Shown one piece after another: positions 45,543-54,685 of a stretch of DNA of 64,000 nt. This DNA is from Paenibacillus uliginis N3/975 (GTDB lineage Bacteria > Bacillota > Bacilli > Paenibacillales > Paenibacillaceae), in assembly GCF_900177425.1 (NCBI RefSeq), contig NZ_LT840184.1:6302261-6366260 (forward strand). Direction: 5' to 3'. The position numbers were made by a program, and so were the translations under genes. The first letter of the stretch is position 1, and every line of letters starts with the position of its first letter. Under the pieces are notes generated by a model. That model had not been told where the DNA came from, did not search any database, and worked only from the letters and a program-made list of their open reading frames with translations.

Positions 45543-45593
45543 TTGACATTACCAAACTACAAATGTAGGATGAGTTATAACTACATACGTAGT
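45543..45593 (+). promoter_or_regulatory. Second BlaI-type promoter-operator module, before blaI
   Basis: -35 TTGACA (45543-45548), a 17-base spacer and -10 TAGGAT (45566-45571). Dyads ACTACAAATGTAGG (45556-45569) and ACTACATACGTAGT (45580-45593) cover the promoter and start. This is the likely autoregulated promoter of the blaI-blaR1 pair. Confidence 0.85.
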
Positions 45594-45623
45594 CTAGGGA
45601 ACATAACTTTGGAGGTTACATGC

Positions 45624-46034
45624 ATGAACCAAATACCACCGGTTACGGATGCAGAGCTGGAAATTATGCGCGTGTTATGGGCAAATCCGGATTGCCCTTC
45701 CAGCGAAGTCGTAAATCAGATGGCAGAGAAAATGGACTGGAGCCCGAACACGACGCGGACACTCCTGAATCGATTGGTGCAGAAGGAAGCAGCGGGGGCG
45801 AAGCTGGAAAAGGGTTCGAAGCGCACCCAGCTATTTTACCCCATCATCAGCGAGCAGGAATATCTACGGTCTGAAACCACATCATTTATGAAAAAGCTGT
45901 ATGGCGGTGCATTAAAGCCAATGCTGGCCAATTTTTTAGAGGATAAAAAGCTAAATGCGCAGGAAATCGAGGATCTGAAGGCTTTATTTAACGAAAACTG
46001 CATAGACGGCGGGCCGGAAAAGAGAGATAGCTGA
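45624..46034 (+). CDS. BlaI/MecI family repressor
   Basis: Winged-helix repressor of the penicillinase-repressor family, 136 residues. The DNA-binding domain starts TDAELEIMRVLWANPDCPSSEVV and its recognition part is DWSPNTTRTLLNRLVQK; the C-terminal half dimerises. In known systems the partner protease triggers its cleavage. The open frame starts at 45540, but GGAGG precedes the ATG at 45624, which fits the family start. It overlaps the M56 gene by one base. Four matching dyads lie upstream. Confidence 0.9.
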   Translation: MNQIPPVTDAELEIMRVLWANPDCPSSEVVNQMAEKMDWSPNTTRTLLNRLVQKEAAGAKLEKGSKRTQLFYPIISEQEYLRSETTSFMKKLYGGALKPMLANFLEDKKLNAQEIEDLKALFNENCIDGGPEKRDS

Positions 46035-47893
46035 TGGGTCCAACATTACATACAAGCTTGTTATCGTTTTTTGGCTGGGTGATACGCGGATCATTTATGG
46101 CCGGCATCCTGGCCCTACTTGTCCTGGCCCTGCAATTTCTATTAAAAAACAAGCTAGAAGCTAGATGGAAATATTTGATTTGGCTGCCTGTGGCGATTCG
46201 TCTGCTGCTTCCTTGGGCGCCGGAATCTTCGCTTAGCCTGTACAATGTTTTGTCTCTGGAGGCTATAGCGCCAGGAATTCATCAGAAAACCCAAGATCCC
46301 TTGGTTTGGAAAGAAGCGATGAGAGCAAGCGAGGATGCGATTGATGGGGAGCGCTCTCCAAACCCGGAAACAAGCGGAACTTCGGAAATACCTGCTCTAT
46401 CTCATGAATCGGGAACCGTGCAGGAGCGCGGCTTCTGGTGGAATAAGATCAAGCAACTGGGATTTACCAATGGGCTGATGCTGGTATGGCTTGCGGGGGT
46501 ATTGTTTCTTGCTGCGAAAACGGTATACGATCACCTTCGATTGAAACAAGCCCTGCGTGCAGGCCGATCCATCGAAACGCCATTTTTATCGGCAGTGTTT
46601 CAAGAGACGAAGCAGCTATTGGGCATAAATAGTAAAGTACGGTTTGTAGCATCGGAACGGATTCCCGGACCTGCCGTAGTCGGTTTTCGTGAACCTGCGG
46701 TCGTCATTTCGCCAAGACTGCTCGTCACGTTGAGGAAGGAGCAGCTTCAATATATTCTGGCGCATGAGTTCGCACATATTCAGCGGCGGGATGTGGCCGT
46801 GAATTGGATGATACACATCATCCTTATTCTCCACTGGTTTAATCCATTGATATGGCTTGCCGCACGTAAAGCAAGACAGGCCCAGGAGATGGCCTGCGAT
46901 GCATGCGTATTGGACCGGATGAGCCCGCAGCAAAATAGGGCATACGGACAAACAATTATTCATGTGCTGGAGCATTTTTCAGGCAGCCATCATCAACCGG
47001 GGCTTGCCGGCTTGTCCGCGACACATAAAGAAATGAAAAGGAGACTTATAATGATTAAACAATTCAACAAAAAATCCTATCGTCTGTCCATTTTGGGGTT
47101 GGGAATGATTCTCGCGCTTGGCAGCGTGACGTTGGTGAACGCTAAGGAAAGCAACGCCGCGAGCATACCGCAAAAGGCTTCCGTGCAAGCAGAGCAGGAT
47201 TCAAAAGCTGCTGAGGCTACGCAAGATCAGCAGCAACCAGAGAAGAAGAAGATTCAGCTCGACCAAACGGTAGCCGCAAAGCTGCAAAAAGTGTTAAAGC
47301 AAGTAGCAGGGAAAGAGGTCAAGTTACAGGATGTTGGCGAGTTCAGTTATGATGCCGTCGACACGGAGTTTGCGGAAGTTGAATCGGTAGACGGACAATA
47401 TGGAATCTCCTTTGATACTAAAGACGTTAAGTATATAACTGTTAGCGAGAAGCTCCCACTCGATAAAATCAGTAAAAAGGATCAGGAAATGGCCCTTCAA
47501 GAGCTGAAAAAGCTGTATCCAAACATAACCTACGCATTTGACAAAGAAGTGATCATGTATCGACACTATGATGACAAGAATGCTAAATTAAGCGATCGTG
47601 TAACGTATGCGTTGACTGGAAAGAACTTTACCGTTCAACTAAGTAACGACTTCTCGCAAAACAAAACTGATTTACGTGCAAGCAAGATAGTCATGGAATT
47701 TGACGACGCGAACGAAATTGAATCGCAAGTGCCAAAAACGGTCTTGAATCAAGACGCTAATTTCAAAGGGGCTACACTTAGAGAAGTGAAGTGGGATAAT
47801 CAATCTAATAATTACCGCTTCGTCAATCACCACACGACCAAAAAGGGCACCTTGGTAGAAGAAACGGTAATAAGACCTACATTGGCCAACTAA
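46034..47893 (+). CDS. BlaR1/MecR1-like M56 membrane metalloprotease with an unknown sensor domain
   Basis: M56 peptidase, 619 residues. The N-terminal part has four or so membrane helices, and the cytoplasmic zinc protease site is HEFAH at about 244-248 (AHEFAHIQRRD). A last membrane helix lies near residues 353-370. Classical BlaR1 ends in a penicillin-binding domain of about 250 residues with SxxK and KTG motifs. Here the external C-terminus (about 250 residues, Lys/Glu/Gln-rich at first) has none of these, so beta-lactams are probably not the signal. It pairs with the BlaI-like repressor. What it senses and which other gene it controls are not visible. Confidence 0.85.
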   Translation: MGPTLHTSLLSFFGWVIRGSFMAGILALLVLALQFLLKNKLEARWKYLIWLPVAIRLLLPWAPESSLSLYNVLSLEAIAPGIHQKTQDPLVWKEAMRASEDAIDGERSPNPETSGTSEIPALSHESGTVQERGFWWNKIKQLGFTNGLMLVWLAGVLFLAAKTVYDHLRLKQALRAGRSIETPFLSAVFQETKQLLGINSKVRFVASERIPGPAVVGFREPAVVISPRLLVTLRKEQLQYILAHEFAHIQRRDVAVNWMIHIILILHWFNPLIWLAARKARQAQEMACDACVLDRMSPQQNRAYGQTIIHVLEHFSGSHHQPGLAGLSATHKEMKRRLIMIKQFNKKSYRLSILGLGMILALGSVTLVNAKESNAASIPQKASVQAEQDSKAAEATQDQQQPEKKKIQLDQTVAAKLQKVLKQVAGKEVKLQDVGEFSYDAVDTEFAEVESVDGQYGISFDTKDVKYITVSEKLPLDKISKKDQEMALQELKKLYPNITYAFDKEVIMYRHYDDKNAKLSDRVTYALTGKNFTVQLSNDFSQNKTDLRASKIVMEFDDANEIESQVPKTVLNQDANFKGATLREVKWDNQSNNYRFVNHHTTKKGTLVEETVIRPTLAN

Positions 47894-48000
47894 AACGTGC
47901 TGTCCTTGACGTCTGGGGATAAAGCGGAAACCGGGGGATGGAATTAGACGCCTAAGAAGCCATCGCGGATCAGCATGCCGCGGTAACCATAAGGAGCTAG

Positions 48001-48147
48001 CCGCCGAAGGGATTCCGGCGGTTTCTGCTTCGAGGGCTGAGTAAAGTGAGCTTGGAGGTCGGATGGGTTTCGCTTGTACATAATTTGCTGAAAAAAACGG
48101 CAACAAACCGAAAAGCAAGAAATGGCGGTGCGAGGATCACATCCTGA
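48001..48147 (+). pseudogene. Relic of an IS1182-type transposase (C-terminal end)
   Basis: The frame reads FRRFLLRGLSKVSLEVGW, then VSLVHNLLKKTATNRKARNG and stops at 48145-48147. This is the familiar C-terminal tail of IS1182-family DDE transposases. In-frame stops lie directly upstream (47998-48000), and the rest of the element is gone. Left of it (47894-48000) the bases look like more decayed transposase DNA. It lies right after the BlaR1-like gene. Confidence 0.75.
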
Positions 48148-48163
48148 GCACCGCCATTTCTTA
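48119..48163 (+). terminator. Hairpin at the end of the transposase relic
   Basis: The 13-bp stem GAAATGGCGGTGC/GCACCGCCATTTC is followed by TTAAATT. It could end transcription from blaR1 or the old transposase. Confidence 0.6.
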
Positions 48164-48186
48164 AATTGACATCGCTGTTTTTTTAG

Positions 48187-48287
48187 AAATAAGTATAAAC
48201 ATCGGAGTAAATTGCATCCTTATCACGCAAAAAAACAGCTAAATGCGGTCTGTCTTCTTTGAGTTACGTCGATATATGTTTTTTCTT
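48187..48287. repeat. Two-hairpin repeat, copy 3
   Basis: Matches copy 2 (24434-24534) over about 100 bases with scattered changes. The first hairpin has lost part of its left arm and the second reads ACGTCGATATATGT, so this copy is decayed. It ends in a T run. Confidence 0.65.
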
Positions 48288-48355
48288 AAAAAAAATTGAA
48301 AAAATTGCAGACCAAACAGCCGTTTCATACGTCTAATATTATGGAGGGCTTACAT

Positions 48356-49339
48356 ATGAAAAAACGCTGGTTATGGTATGTGATGGGTGTGCTTATTATG
48401 ATCCCAATAGGTTTGGTCATTGCAGCGAATACAGAACGAGTCGGTATTAAACCGGAAGTGGAAGCCAAGGCGGTTGTTCTGATGGATTTAAATACAGGTC
48501 GTATTCTATTCAGTCAAAATGGTGATGTGCCTCTGCCTCCAGCAAGTATGTCAAAATTGATGACCGAGCTGATCATTTTGGATAAAATTAAAGATGGAAC
48601 CCATAGTTGGGATGAAATGGTGAGAATTAGCGAGTATGCAAGCAATGTGGGCGGAGTACGGTTATCTCTGAACGAAGGAGAGGAGCTTACTGTACGTGAG
48701 TTGTTCCAAAGCATGGCTTTATACTCCGCTAATGACGCGGCAGTAGCGCTCGCTGAACATTTTGCCGGCTCAGAGGGTGATTTTGTTAGACAAATGAATC
48801 TTAAAGCGAAGGAACTTCAGCTTTCAAATCAAACCTGCTTCGTTAACGCATCAGGCTTGGAAAACGGCGATAAAGGATCTGACCGGAAGCTGGACCTTAG
48901 AGGAGAGACCCGCATGACAGCCGCAGATACGGCAAAACTTGCGGCTCATCTGATCAACAGTCATCCTGATATTTTGAATACATCAAGCAAGACACAGATG
49001 AAGCTGAAGGGCCGGGATCTGTATTTGAGTACAACGAATTGGATGCTCCCTTCTCTCGCGGGTCCTTATTCGTATGAAGGGACAGACGGTCTAAAAACAG
49101 GGTATACGGAGAATGCTGGTTATTGCTTCACCGGAACGGCAGAAAAAGGCGGGAGCCGCCTCATAGCCGTTGTCCTGGGGACCAAAAGTAAGGAAGCGCG
49201 ATTTGTAGAAACCCGAAAGTTATTTGATTATGGATTTTCCAAAACATTAACTCTGAAAGAGCGGCTGAATGATTGGTTCCATGAACGGGTACCTTCGGCT
49301 GCTTTTTCTTCGTTAAATTGGATAGATAAACTCTTTTAA
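48356..49339 (+). CDS. D-alanyl-D-alanine carboxypeptidase (S11 family)
   Basis: Serine D,D-carboxypeptidase that trims the terminal D-Ala of peptidoglycan stem peptides. The motifs are SMSK (Ser64, Lys67), SAN (124-126) and KTG (247-249). An N-terminal hydrophobic helix (about 5-24) anchors or secretes it. At 327 residues it lacks most of the C-terminal PBP5-type domain and has no clear amphipathic tail. The frame opens upstream at 48296, but GGAGGG precedes the ATG at 48356. It resembles the DacF/DacB group; the exact paralogue is not certain. Confidence 0.88.
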   Translation: MKKRWLWYVMGVLIMIPIGLVIAANTERVGIKPEVEAKAVVLMDLNTGRILFSQNGDVPLPPASMSKLMTELIILDKIKDGTHSWDEMVRISEYASNVGGVRLSLNEGEELTVRELFQSMALYSANDAAVALAEHFAGSEGDFVRQMNLKAKELQLSNQTCFVNASGLENGDKGSDRKLDLRGETRMTAADTAKLAAHLINSHPDILNTSSKTQMKLKGRDLYLSTTNWMLPSLAGPYSYEGTDGLKTGYTENAGYCFTGTAEKGGSRLIAVVLGTKSKEARFVETRKLFDYGFSKTLTLKERLNDWFHERVPSAAFSSLNWIDKLF

Positions 49340-49595
49340 TATGGGCCTCACATAATTGGTAGTTTTATAGAACTGTTGACTTGGACTTCACACAGAGCGT
49401 ACCTCTGGTTTACAATAGACCATATGCTGCTACTGCCCTGCGTTAAAAAACAGGGCTTCGGTCATGCGTCAATAGTGCGCATAGGCGTTTAATAAGGAAA
49501 GGAGGCGAGCCAAACAGCAGCAGATACTTCCGCTATCTTTGGTTTATCTCATACAAATACGTTTTTTATTTTATAAAAAAGAAGGAATTTATCCC

Positions 49596-50579
49596 ATGAA
49601 GAGGAAAATATTATATATTACCCTTGCTGCAGTTGTGTTGATAGGTGGCTTGGGTTATCTATTTCGGGCACAGCTCGCGGTAGTGGCATTTGATTTGTTT
49701 ATGTCGGAGAAGGTAGAAAGCTCGCTGCAAAAGACGTACAAACCGCTGCATAGCGATCAAACGCCTGAGCCTGTAGTCCTTCAGAGTGAGCCGTTTAGTA
49801 TCATGCTACTAGGTAGTGACCAGCGCGAGGATGAACCTGCCCGTTCCGATACAATGATATTGGCGGTGGTACGTCCTAAAGAATCCAACGTATTGCTAGT
49901 TTCCATTCCTCGTGATACGTACGTGGATATTATCGGCAAAGATAAGAAGGATAAGATTACGCATGCCTTTGCTTTTGGCGGTCATCAGATGGCTAAAGAT
50001 ACGATGGAGGCCTTCCTTGATGAAGAAATCGACTATTATGCGTCAATCAATTTTCAAGGCTTGAAGGATGTTGTCGACGCGATGGGCGGTGTAGAGCTGC
50101 CGATTGGTAAGGATATTGTAAACAAAGGGAAAGACCACGAGAAATTCACCGTGGAAGCCAACAAACCGATTTATTCGGGTGAGGAAGCGCTGAATTACGT
50201 ACGGTACCGGGAAGACAGTGACTTTAACCGGACGAAGCGTCAGCAGGTGTTCCTGGATGCGGCAGCCAAGCGGCTAATGCAGATCGACCAGATTGGTAAG
50301 GTGCCTGAATTGATTGACATCATGGGTGAAAACTTTCAAACGGATATGCAGCCCAAGTTCATTATTGACCTAGCTAAGCAGTTGTTAACCGGAGGTAAAC
50401 CGGAAATGACCAGCTTTACGATTATGGGTGAAGGTATGAGATTAAATGGGGTTTACTACAATGATGCCGATGATGAAGACGTTACGGAAGCACGGCAGAT
50501 GATTGATAACTGGATGAATCCAGCAACCCCTGAAGATCAGCTGATGAAGCCAGAGAAGTCTGAGAATACAGAGAAGTAG
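49596..50579 (+). CDS. LytR-CpsA-Psr (LCP) family protein
   Basis: LCP phosphotransferase that attaches teichoic acid or other anionic polymers to peptidoglycan outside the cell. An N-terminal membrane helix (about 5-22) is followed by the LCP domain: FSIMLLGSDQREDEPARSDTMIL, VSIPRDTYVDI and the lipid-contacting VRYREDSDFNRTKRQQVFL. It is 327 residues long. The start is the ATG at 49596, nine bases after GAAGGA; the longer frame from 49539 is rejected. The bases between the carboxypeptidase and this gene (49340-49595) hold only a small CCCTG/CAGGG hairpin. Confidence 0.92.
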   Translation: MKRKILYITLAAVVLIGGLGYLFRAQLAVVAFDLFMSEKVESSLQKTYKPLHSDQTPEPVVLQSEPFSIMLLGSDQREDEPARSDTMILAVVRPKESNVLLVSIPRDTYVDIIGKDKKDKITHAFAFGGHQMAKDTMEAFLDEEIDYYASINFQGLKDVVDAMGGVELPIGKDIVNKGKDHEKFTVEANKPIYSGEEALNYVRYREDSDFNRTKRQQVFLDAAAKRLMQIDQIGKVPELIDIMGENFQTDMQPKFIIDLAKQLLTGGKPEMTSFTIMGEGMRLNGVYYNDADDEDVTEARQMIDNWMNPATPEDQLMKPEKSENTEK

Positions 50580-50645
50580 AGTAAGACGATATACTGAATA
50601 TACTATAAACCCCGGAATCCCCGATCGGACATAGTATCAAATCTC

Positions 50646-50680
50646 AATCAGCAGTCCGGATTGTCTGGCTGCTGATTTTG
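50646..50680 (+). terminator. Terminator of the LCP gene
   Basis: The stem AATCAGCAG/CTGCTGATT is followed by a short T run (TTG). It is a weak terminator by its tail. Confidence 0.5.
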
Positions 50681-50839
50681 TGTCCTTCATGAAACAGTTA
50701 TCGTCTGTTTACGTATGTATTTATAAAGCGCTTGCAAAAGTGCTCATGAAGTACATGTCTTGCAGCATAGCTATCTAATGACACATCATTATTTTATTGA
50801 CGGGCCTCACGTTTACGCTCATAAGGAGGATTCATAACT

Positions 50840-51277
50840 ATGAATATCGCGTTTTTTTTGCTGCCGAAACAGGAAGTCATCTGTTTAACGATGGATTCCA
50901 CATTGCGGCAGACGCTAGAGCGGATGGAATATCATCGTTATACTGCCGTGCCGGTATTGGATAAGAACGGACAGTATGCCGGTACGGTGACAGAGGGCGA
51001 CCTATTGTGGCACATGAAAAACTCGGATGGAAAAATTACATTTGAGAGTGCATCGAAATTTTTTCTTAAAGACGTTCCGCTTCGTATGGATATCAAACCT
51101 GTATCCATTGAGGCAAATATGGAGGATTTGATCAACCTGGCCAAGGTACAGAACTTCGTACCCGTTGTAGACGATATGAACCGGTTTATCGGCATCGTTA
51201 GACGGAGCCAAATTATTGAATACTGTGAGAAATTTGTATCCAGAGAGGAAACATTGGAGTCTCACGGGGCATCCTAA
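50840..51277 (+). CDS. CBS-pair domain protein
   Basis: A 145-residue protein made of two CBS repeats: CLTMDSTLRQTLERMEYHRYTAVPVLDKNG, then PVSIEANMEDLINLAKVQNFVPVVDDMNRF. Such small proteins bind adenine nucleotides; some Bacillota members (DarB/CbpB) bind cyclic di-AMP. The c-di-AMP phosphodiesterase gdpP lies 1.9 kb downstream, which makes a link plausible but unproven. The ATG follows AAGGAGGA. Confidence 0.8.
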   Translation: MNIAFFLLPKQEVICLTMDSTLRQTLERMEYHRYTAVPVLDKNGQYAGTVTEGDLLWHMKNSDGKITFESASKFFLKDVPLRMDIKPVSIEANMEDLINLAKVQNFVPVVDDMNRFIGIVRRSQIIEYCEKFVSREETLESHGAS

Positions 51278-51305
51278 GACATGATTGTCTGCCGGTTATC
51301 AAATC

Positions 51306-51345
51306 ACAGGCCTGCCGTCGCTTTATTTGCGAAGCAGGCCTGTTC
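51306..51345 (+). terminator. Terminator after the CBS gene
   Basis: The perfect stem ACAGGCCTGC/GCAGGCCTGT with an 18-base loop is followed by TCTGCCTTT. Confidence 0.55.
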
Positions 51346-51448
51346 TGCCTTTAGGCTTGGGACGGCCCTGCCGCCGGGCCCTGATGTGTGGGGAACAGGC
51401 TTTTATGCTATAATGGAGAATAAAGCTTTTTTCAGGGAGAGATGGGAC

Positions 51449-51760
51449 TTGTCAAACATGCCGAAGGATTTGGATGTGGCTAAACGCGCCAAGGTAATTG
51501 AGTGGCTTAAGACCGAAGTGGTTGATAACGTATCCCGATTGTTCAAAGCGCTGTGGGAGGGAAGCACAGCAAAAGTGGGCGACAGCTTGGCCAGCTTGAT
51601 GATGAGTTCCTACATACTAGGCCGTAGACTTGGCATGTCATATCGGGATTTAGATGATCTCTTGATTGAAAAGTTGAAAAAGCATAAGCAAGAAGGACAT
51701 CAGTTGGAAGATTGGTATCAGGATATTTCCACGCTAGAAGAACATTTGCGTAAGAGGTGA
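51449..51760 (+). CDS. MazG-like protein
   Basis: A 103-residue all-helical protein similar to the MazG-like family (related to nucleotide pyrophosphohydrolases): VAKRAKVIEWLKTEV, LFKALWEGSTAKVGDSLASLMMSSYILGRRLGMSY. The usual acidic metal-binding motif is only partly present, so activity is doubtful. The start is a TTG (51449) seven bases after GGGAGAG; the ORF is open upstream to 51281, but that part is rejected. It lies just before yybS and is probably cotranscribed. Confidence 0.7.
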   Translation: MSNMPKDLDVAKRAKVIEWLKTEVVDNVSRLFKALWEGSTAKVGDSLASLMMSSYILGRRLGMSYRDLDDLLIEKLKKHKQEGHQLEDWYQDISTLEEHLRKR

Positions 51761-51764
51761 ACAC

Positions 51765-52682
51765 ATGAAACAGCGTTGGACAACGGTAGTTTGGAGCGTT
51801 ATTTATTTGCTTCTGCTGCTTTCTCTACTTACACCATTTTCGATTGTAACCGCATTTCTTCTGATTCTGCCGGTTGCAATTCTCTTCACGGTACTAAATG
51901 TAAAATCGTTTATTCTTCACCTGGCACCCGTCTGGCTAATGGTAGCCTTGATTCATCCAGTATACGCGATGCTCGCGGCTTATTTCTTGGTTCCGGGACT
52001 CGTTATGGGGTATTGGTACCGGAAGCGGGCTCCAGCCATGCGCGTCCTGAAATACGGTATGGCAGCCATGCTATTGGAAATGCTTCTGCTGCTAATGATC
52101 GGGACAGCGTTTTTCCAGCTTAACCTGTCAGAATATGTGGATGAAATTGTACAGGTGACGACAGCACCATTAGAACAGATGGGAGTTAACGGCGGACTGG
52201 CCGGTCAGATGGCATGGACCCCAGAACATACAGACGCTTTAAGTGAGAGAACGATGCGCATGGTTCCTTTTGCGTTAATTATTAGCTCTTTCTTGATGAC
52301 GGTTGTGACGCATGCTTTGGCCCGCCCAATTCTGAATAGTATGGGTATCTCGGTACCTGCACTGAAGAAGGCACGTGAGTGGATGCTGCCCCGTTCTTTG
52401 ATCTGGTATTATTTGATCGTTTGGATTATGAGTGTAGCCAGCAAGGATTCCGGCAGCGGCTTTGTAGAGATGATTGTGATAAATGCCATGCCTTTGCTAC
52501 AGATTTGCTTCATGATTCAGGCACTCGGATTTTTCTTTTATCTTACACATGAGAAGAAATGGCATCCGGTTGTTCCGTTTCTTGCGGCTATCCCGATTGT
52601 GTTGTTCCCGCCGATGATCATCCTCGGTATTTTGGACCTGGCGTTCCCACTGCGGCAGTCAATAAGTAAAAAAAATGGATAG
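51765..52682 (+). CDS. yybS: YybS family membrane protein (DUF2232)
   Basis: Integral membrane protein of 305 residues with about eight hydrophobic segments, of the DUF2232/YybS family. It occupies the same place as yybS in Bacillus subtilis, directly upstream of gdpP and rplI. No function is known; its fixed position suggests a link to c-di-AMP or cell-surface physiology. Confidence 0.88.
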   Translation: MKQRWTTVVWSVIYLLLLLSLLTPFSIVTAFLLILPVAILFTVLNVKSFILHLAPVWLMVALIHPVYAMLAAYFLVPGLVMGYWYRKRAPAMRVLKYGMAAMLLEMLLLLMIGTAFFQLNLSEYVDEIVQVTTAPLEQMGVNGGLAGQMAWTPEHTDALSERTMRMVPFALIISSFLMTVVTHALARPILNSMGISVPALKKAREWMLPRSLIWYYLIVWIMSVASKDSGSGFVEMIVINAMPLLQICFMIQALGFFFYLTHEKKWHPVVPFLAAIPIVLFPPMIILGILDLAFPLRQSISKKNG

Positions 52683-52693
52683 GGTGATTAGTC

Positions 52694-54685
52694 ATGCCTA
52701 AATTTCTGCAGAAACGCTGGCACGGCTATCATACCGTCTGGGCGTTTGCGCTGGTGCTATTGCTTGTTATTTTTCTGTCTTTTTATAATACTTGGCTCGG
52801 TATCATCGGTCTGCTGCTTGCAATTTTAAGCGGCTATGCGATGCTGAAGGCAGAGATGAAGTTCCGCAGTGACCTTGTGGAGTATATTGGCGATCTATCG
52901 TTTCGTATACGACGAGTCGAGGGCGAGGCAGTCAGTGTTCTTCCATTCGGAATTGTGCTGTACAGTGAGGATAAGACGGTAGAGTGGCATAATCAGTTCG
53001 TTGTGAATATGTTCCCTCATCAAACATTGGTGGGTTTGCCGCTTAATGAGCTGTTCCCCAAGCTTACGGATGCTATGCGGGAAAAGAAGGATTCCAGAGA
53101 GGGATGTCCGAAGGAATTGCGGCTCGAGCTATGCCATGATGAAAAGTATTATGAGGCTACCGTTATACCGGAAGAGAGACTTATTTACCTGGATGAGATC
53201 ACGGAGCTTGTCGTACTGCGTCAGCGTTATGAGGATGAGCGGCTTGCCCTTGGTATTTTGATGATGGATAACGTTGATGAAGCGGCTCAGGGGATGGATG
53301 ATCAGCAGCGTACCGCGCTCTTGGCTAAGGTGAGCAGTGAAGTCACGGATTGGGCTCGTGAGTTCAATATTTATCTACGGAGACTTTCCTCTGAGCGTTT
53401 CCTGATGATGCTGAACAAGAAATCTCTGGATGCTCTTGAGAACAGCAGGTTTCTTATTCTCGATGAAGTCCGGGAAATGACTGCTGATCTGAAAGTGCCG
53501 CTGACACTAAGTGTAGGGCTTGCTTTTGGTTCGGAAGATGTAACAGAGCTTGGCCAGCTGGCCCAGTCAAGTCTTGACATGGCTCTCGGACGCGGAGGTG
53601 ATCAGGCGGCAGTAAAGGCCGGTCAGCGGCTGTCTTTCTATGGTGGAAAGTCAAACGCTGTAGAGAAGCGAACCCGGGTTCGTGCACGTGTGATTTCACA
53701 TGCGCTGCGTGATCTGATGCAGGAGAGCGACCGTGTTATCATCATGGGACACAAAATGCCAGATATGGATGTCATCGGAGCTTCGATCGGGGTGCTGAAA
53801 GCAGCCCAGCTGTATAAGGTGGAGGCCCATATTGTTCTGGAAGGAATAAATCCTTCGGTACAGCGGATTATGAATGAGGTCCGTAAGGATGAAAATCTGA
53901 TGAGCCGGTTTATCTCACCGGAGCAGGCGATGCAGATGCTAACCCAGCATACGCTGCTCGTTGTGGTCGATACCCATAAAGCATCGATGACGATGGAGCC
54001 ACGGCTTGTGAAGCAGGCTAGCCGGGTCGTTGTTATTGATCATCACCGCCGTGGTGAGGAATTTATTAACGACGCCGTATTGGTGTACCTGGAGCCATAT
54101 GCTTCATCAGCCTGTGAGTTGGTGACAGAAGTGCTTCAGTATATTCATGACCGGGTGTCGTTGTCTCCGCTGGAAGCTACGGCTCTTCTTGCCGGGATCA
54201 CAGTAGATACGAAGCATTATGCACTGCATACCGGATCGCGAACGTTTGAGGCAGCAGGGTTTTTAAGACGTCATGGTGCGGACACCGCGATGATCCAACG
54301 GGTGTTAAAAGAAGATCTGACAGAATTTATAGCTAAGGCTGAGATCGTAAAACATGCTAGAATGGTATATGGGCACGTCGCGCTCGCAGTGACGCATAAA
54401 GGTGAACAAATACCTCAGCTGCTCATTGCACAGGCAGCAGATATGCTGCTGAATATGACAGATGTTCAGGCTTCCTTTGTCATCGGGCAACGGTCGGATG
54501 GTCAGATTGGAATCAGTGCGCGGTCCATGGGCCGCATGAACGTCCAGGTCGTTATGGAACGGCTTGGTGGTGGCGGTCACCTAACGAACGCCGCAGTACA
54601 GCTGGATATGACGATTGAGGAAGCAGAAGACGCACTGCTGGAAGTACTGGCGGACATTGAAGCGAAAGAGGGGTTATTCGAATGA
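52694..54685 (+). CDS. gdpP: Cyclic di-AMP phosphodiesterase GdpP
   Basis: Membrane-bound c-di-AMP hydrolase of 663 residues. It has two N-terminal membrane helices (about 13-50), a PAS-like domain, a degenerate GGDEF domain (about 170-310) and the catalytic DHH/DHHA1 part. In the DHH part, GHKMPDMDVIGASIG, VVVDTHKASM and VVIDHHRRGEE give the metal ligands, and RLGGGGHLTNAA is the DHHA1 motif. It controls c-di-AMP, and so potassium and cell-wall balance. It overlaps rplI by four bases. Confidence 0.96.
   Translation: MPKFLQKRWHGYHTVWAFALVLLLVIFLSFYNTWLGIIGLLLAILSGYAMLKAEMKFRSDLVEYIGDLSFRIRRVEGEAVSVLPFGIVLYSEDKTVEWHNQFVVNMFPHQTLVGLPLNELFPKLTDAMREKKDSREGCPKELRLELCHDEKYYEATVIPEERLIYLDEITELVVLRQRYEDERLALGILMMDNVDEAAQGMDDQQRTALLAKVSSEVTDWAREFNIYLRRLSSERFLMMLNKKSLDALENSRFLILDEVREMTADLKVPLTLSVGLAFGSEDVTELGQLAQSSLDMALGRGGDQAAVKAGQRLSFYGGKSNAVEKRTRVRARVISHALRDLMQESDRVIIMGHKMPDMDVIGASIGVLKAAQLYKVEAHIVLEGINPSVQRIMNEVRKDENLMSRFISPEQAMQMLTQHTLLVVVDTHKASMTMEPRLVKQASRVVVIDHHRRGEEFINDAVLVYLEPYASSACELVTEVLQYIHDRVSLSPLEATALLAGITVDTKHYALHTGSRTFEAAGFLRRHGADTAMIQRVLKEDLTEFIAKAEIVKHARMVYGHVALAVTHKGEQIPQLLIAQAADMLLNMTDVQASFVIGQRSDGQIGISARSMGRMNVQVVMERLGGGGHLTNAAVQLDMTIEEAEDALLEVLADIEAKEGLFE

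Noticed and set aside
47944..48081. A 45-codon minus-strand ORF after blaR1
   Set aside because: It has an ATG and a stop but no ribosome site, and the opposite strand encodes a recognisable transposase tail, so the minus frame is a shadow.
47672..48118. A 148-codon minus-strand ORF
   Set aside because: It runs through the end of blaR1 and the transposase relic in antisense and resembles no protein.
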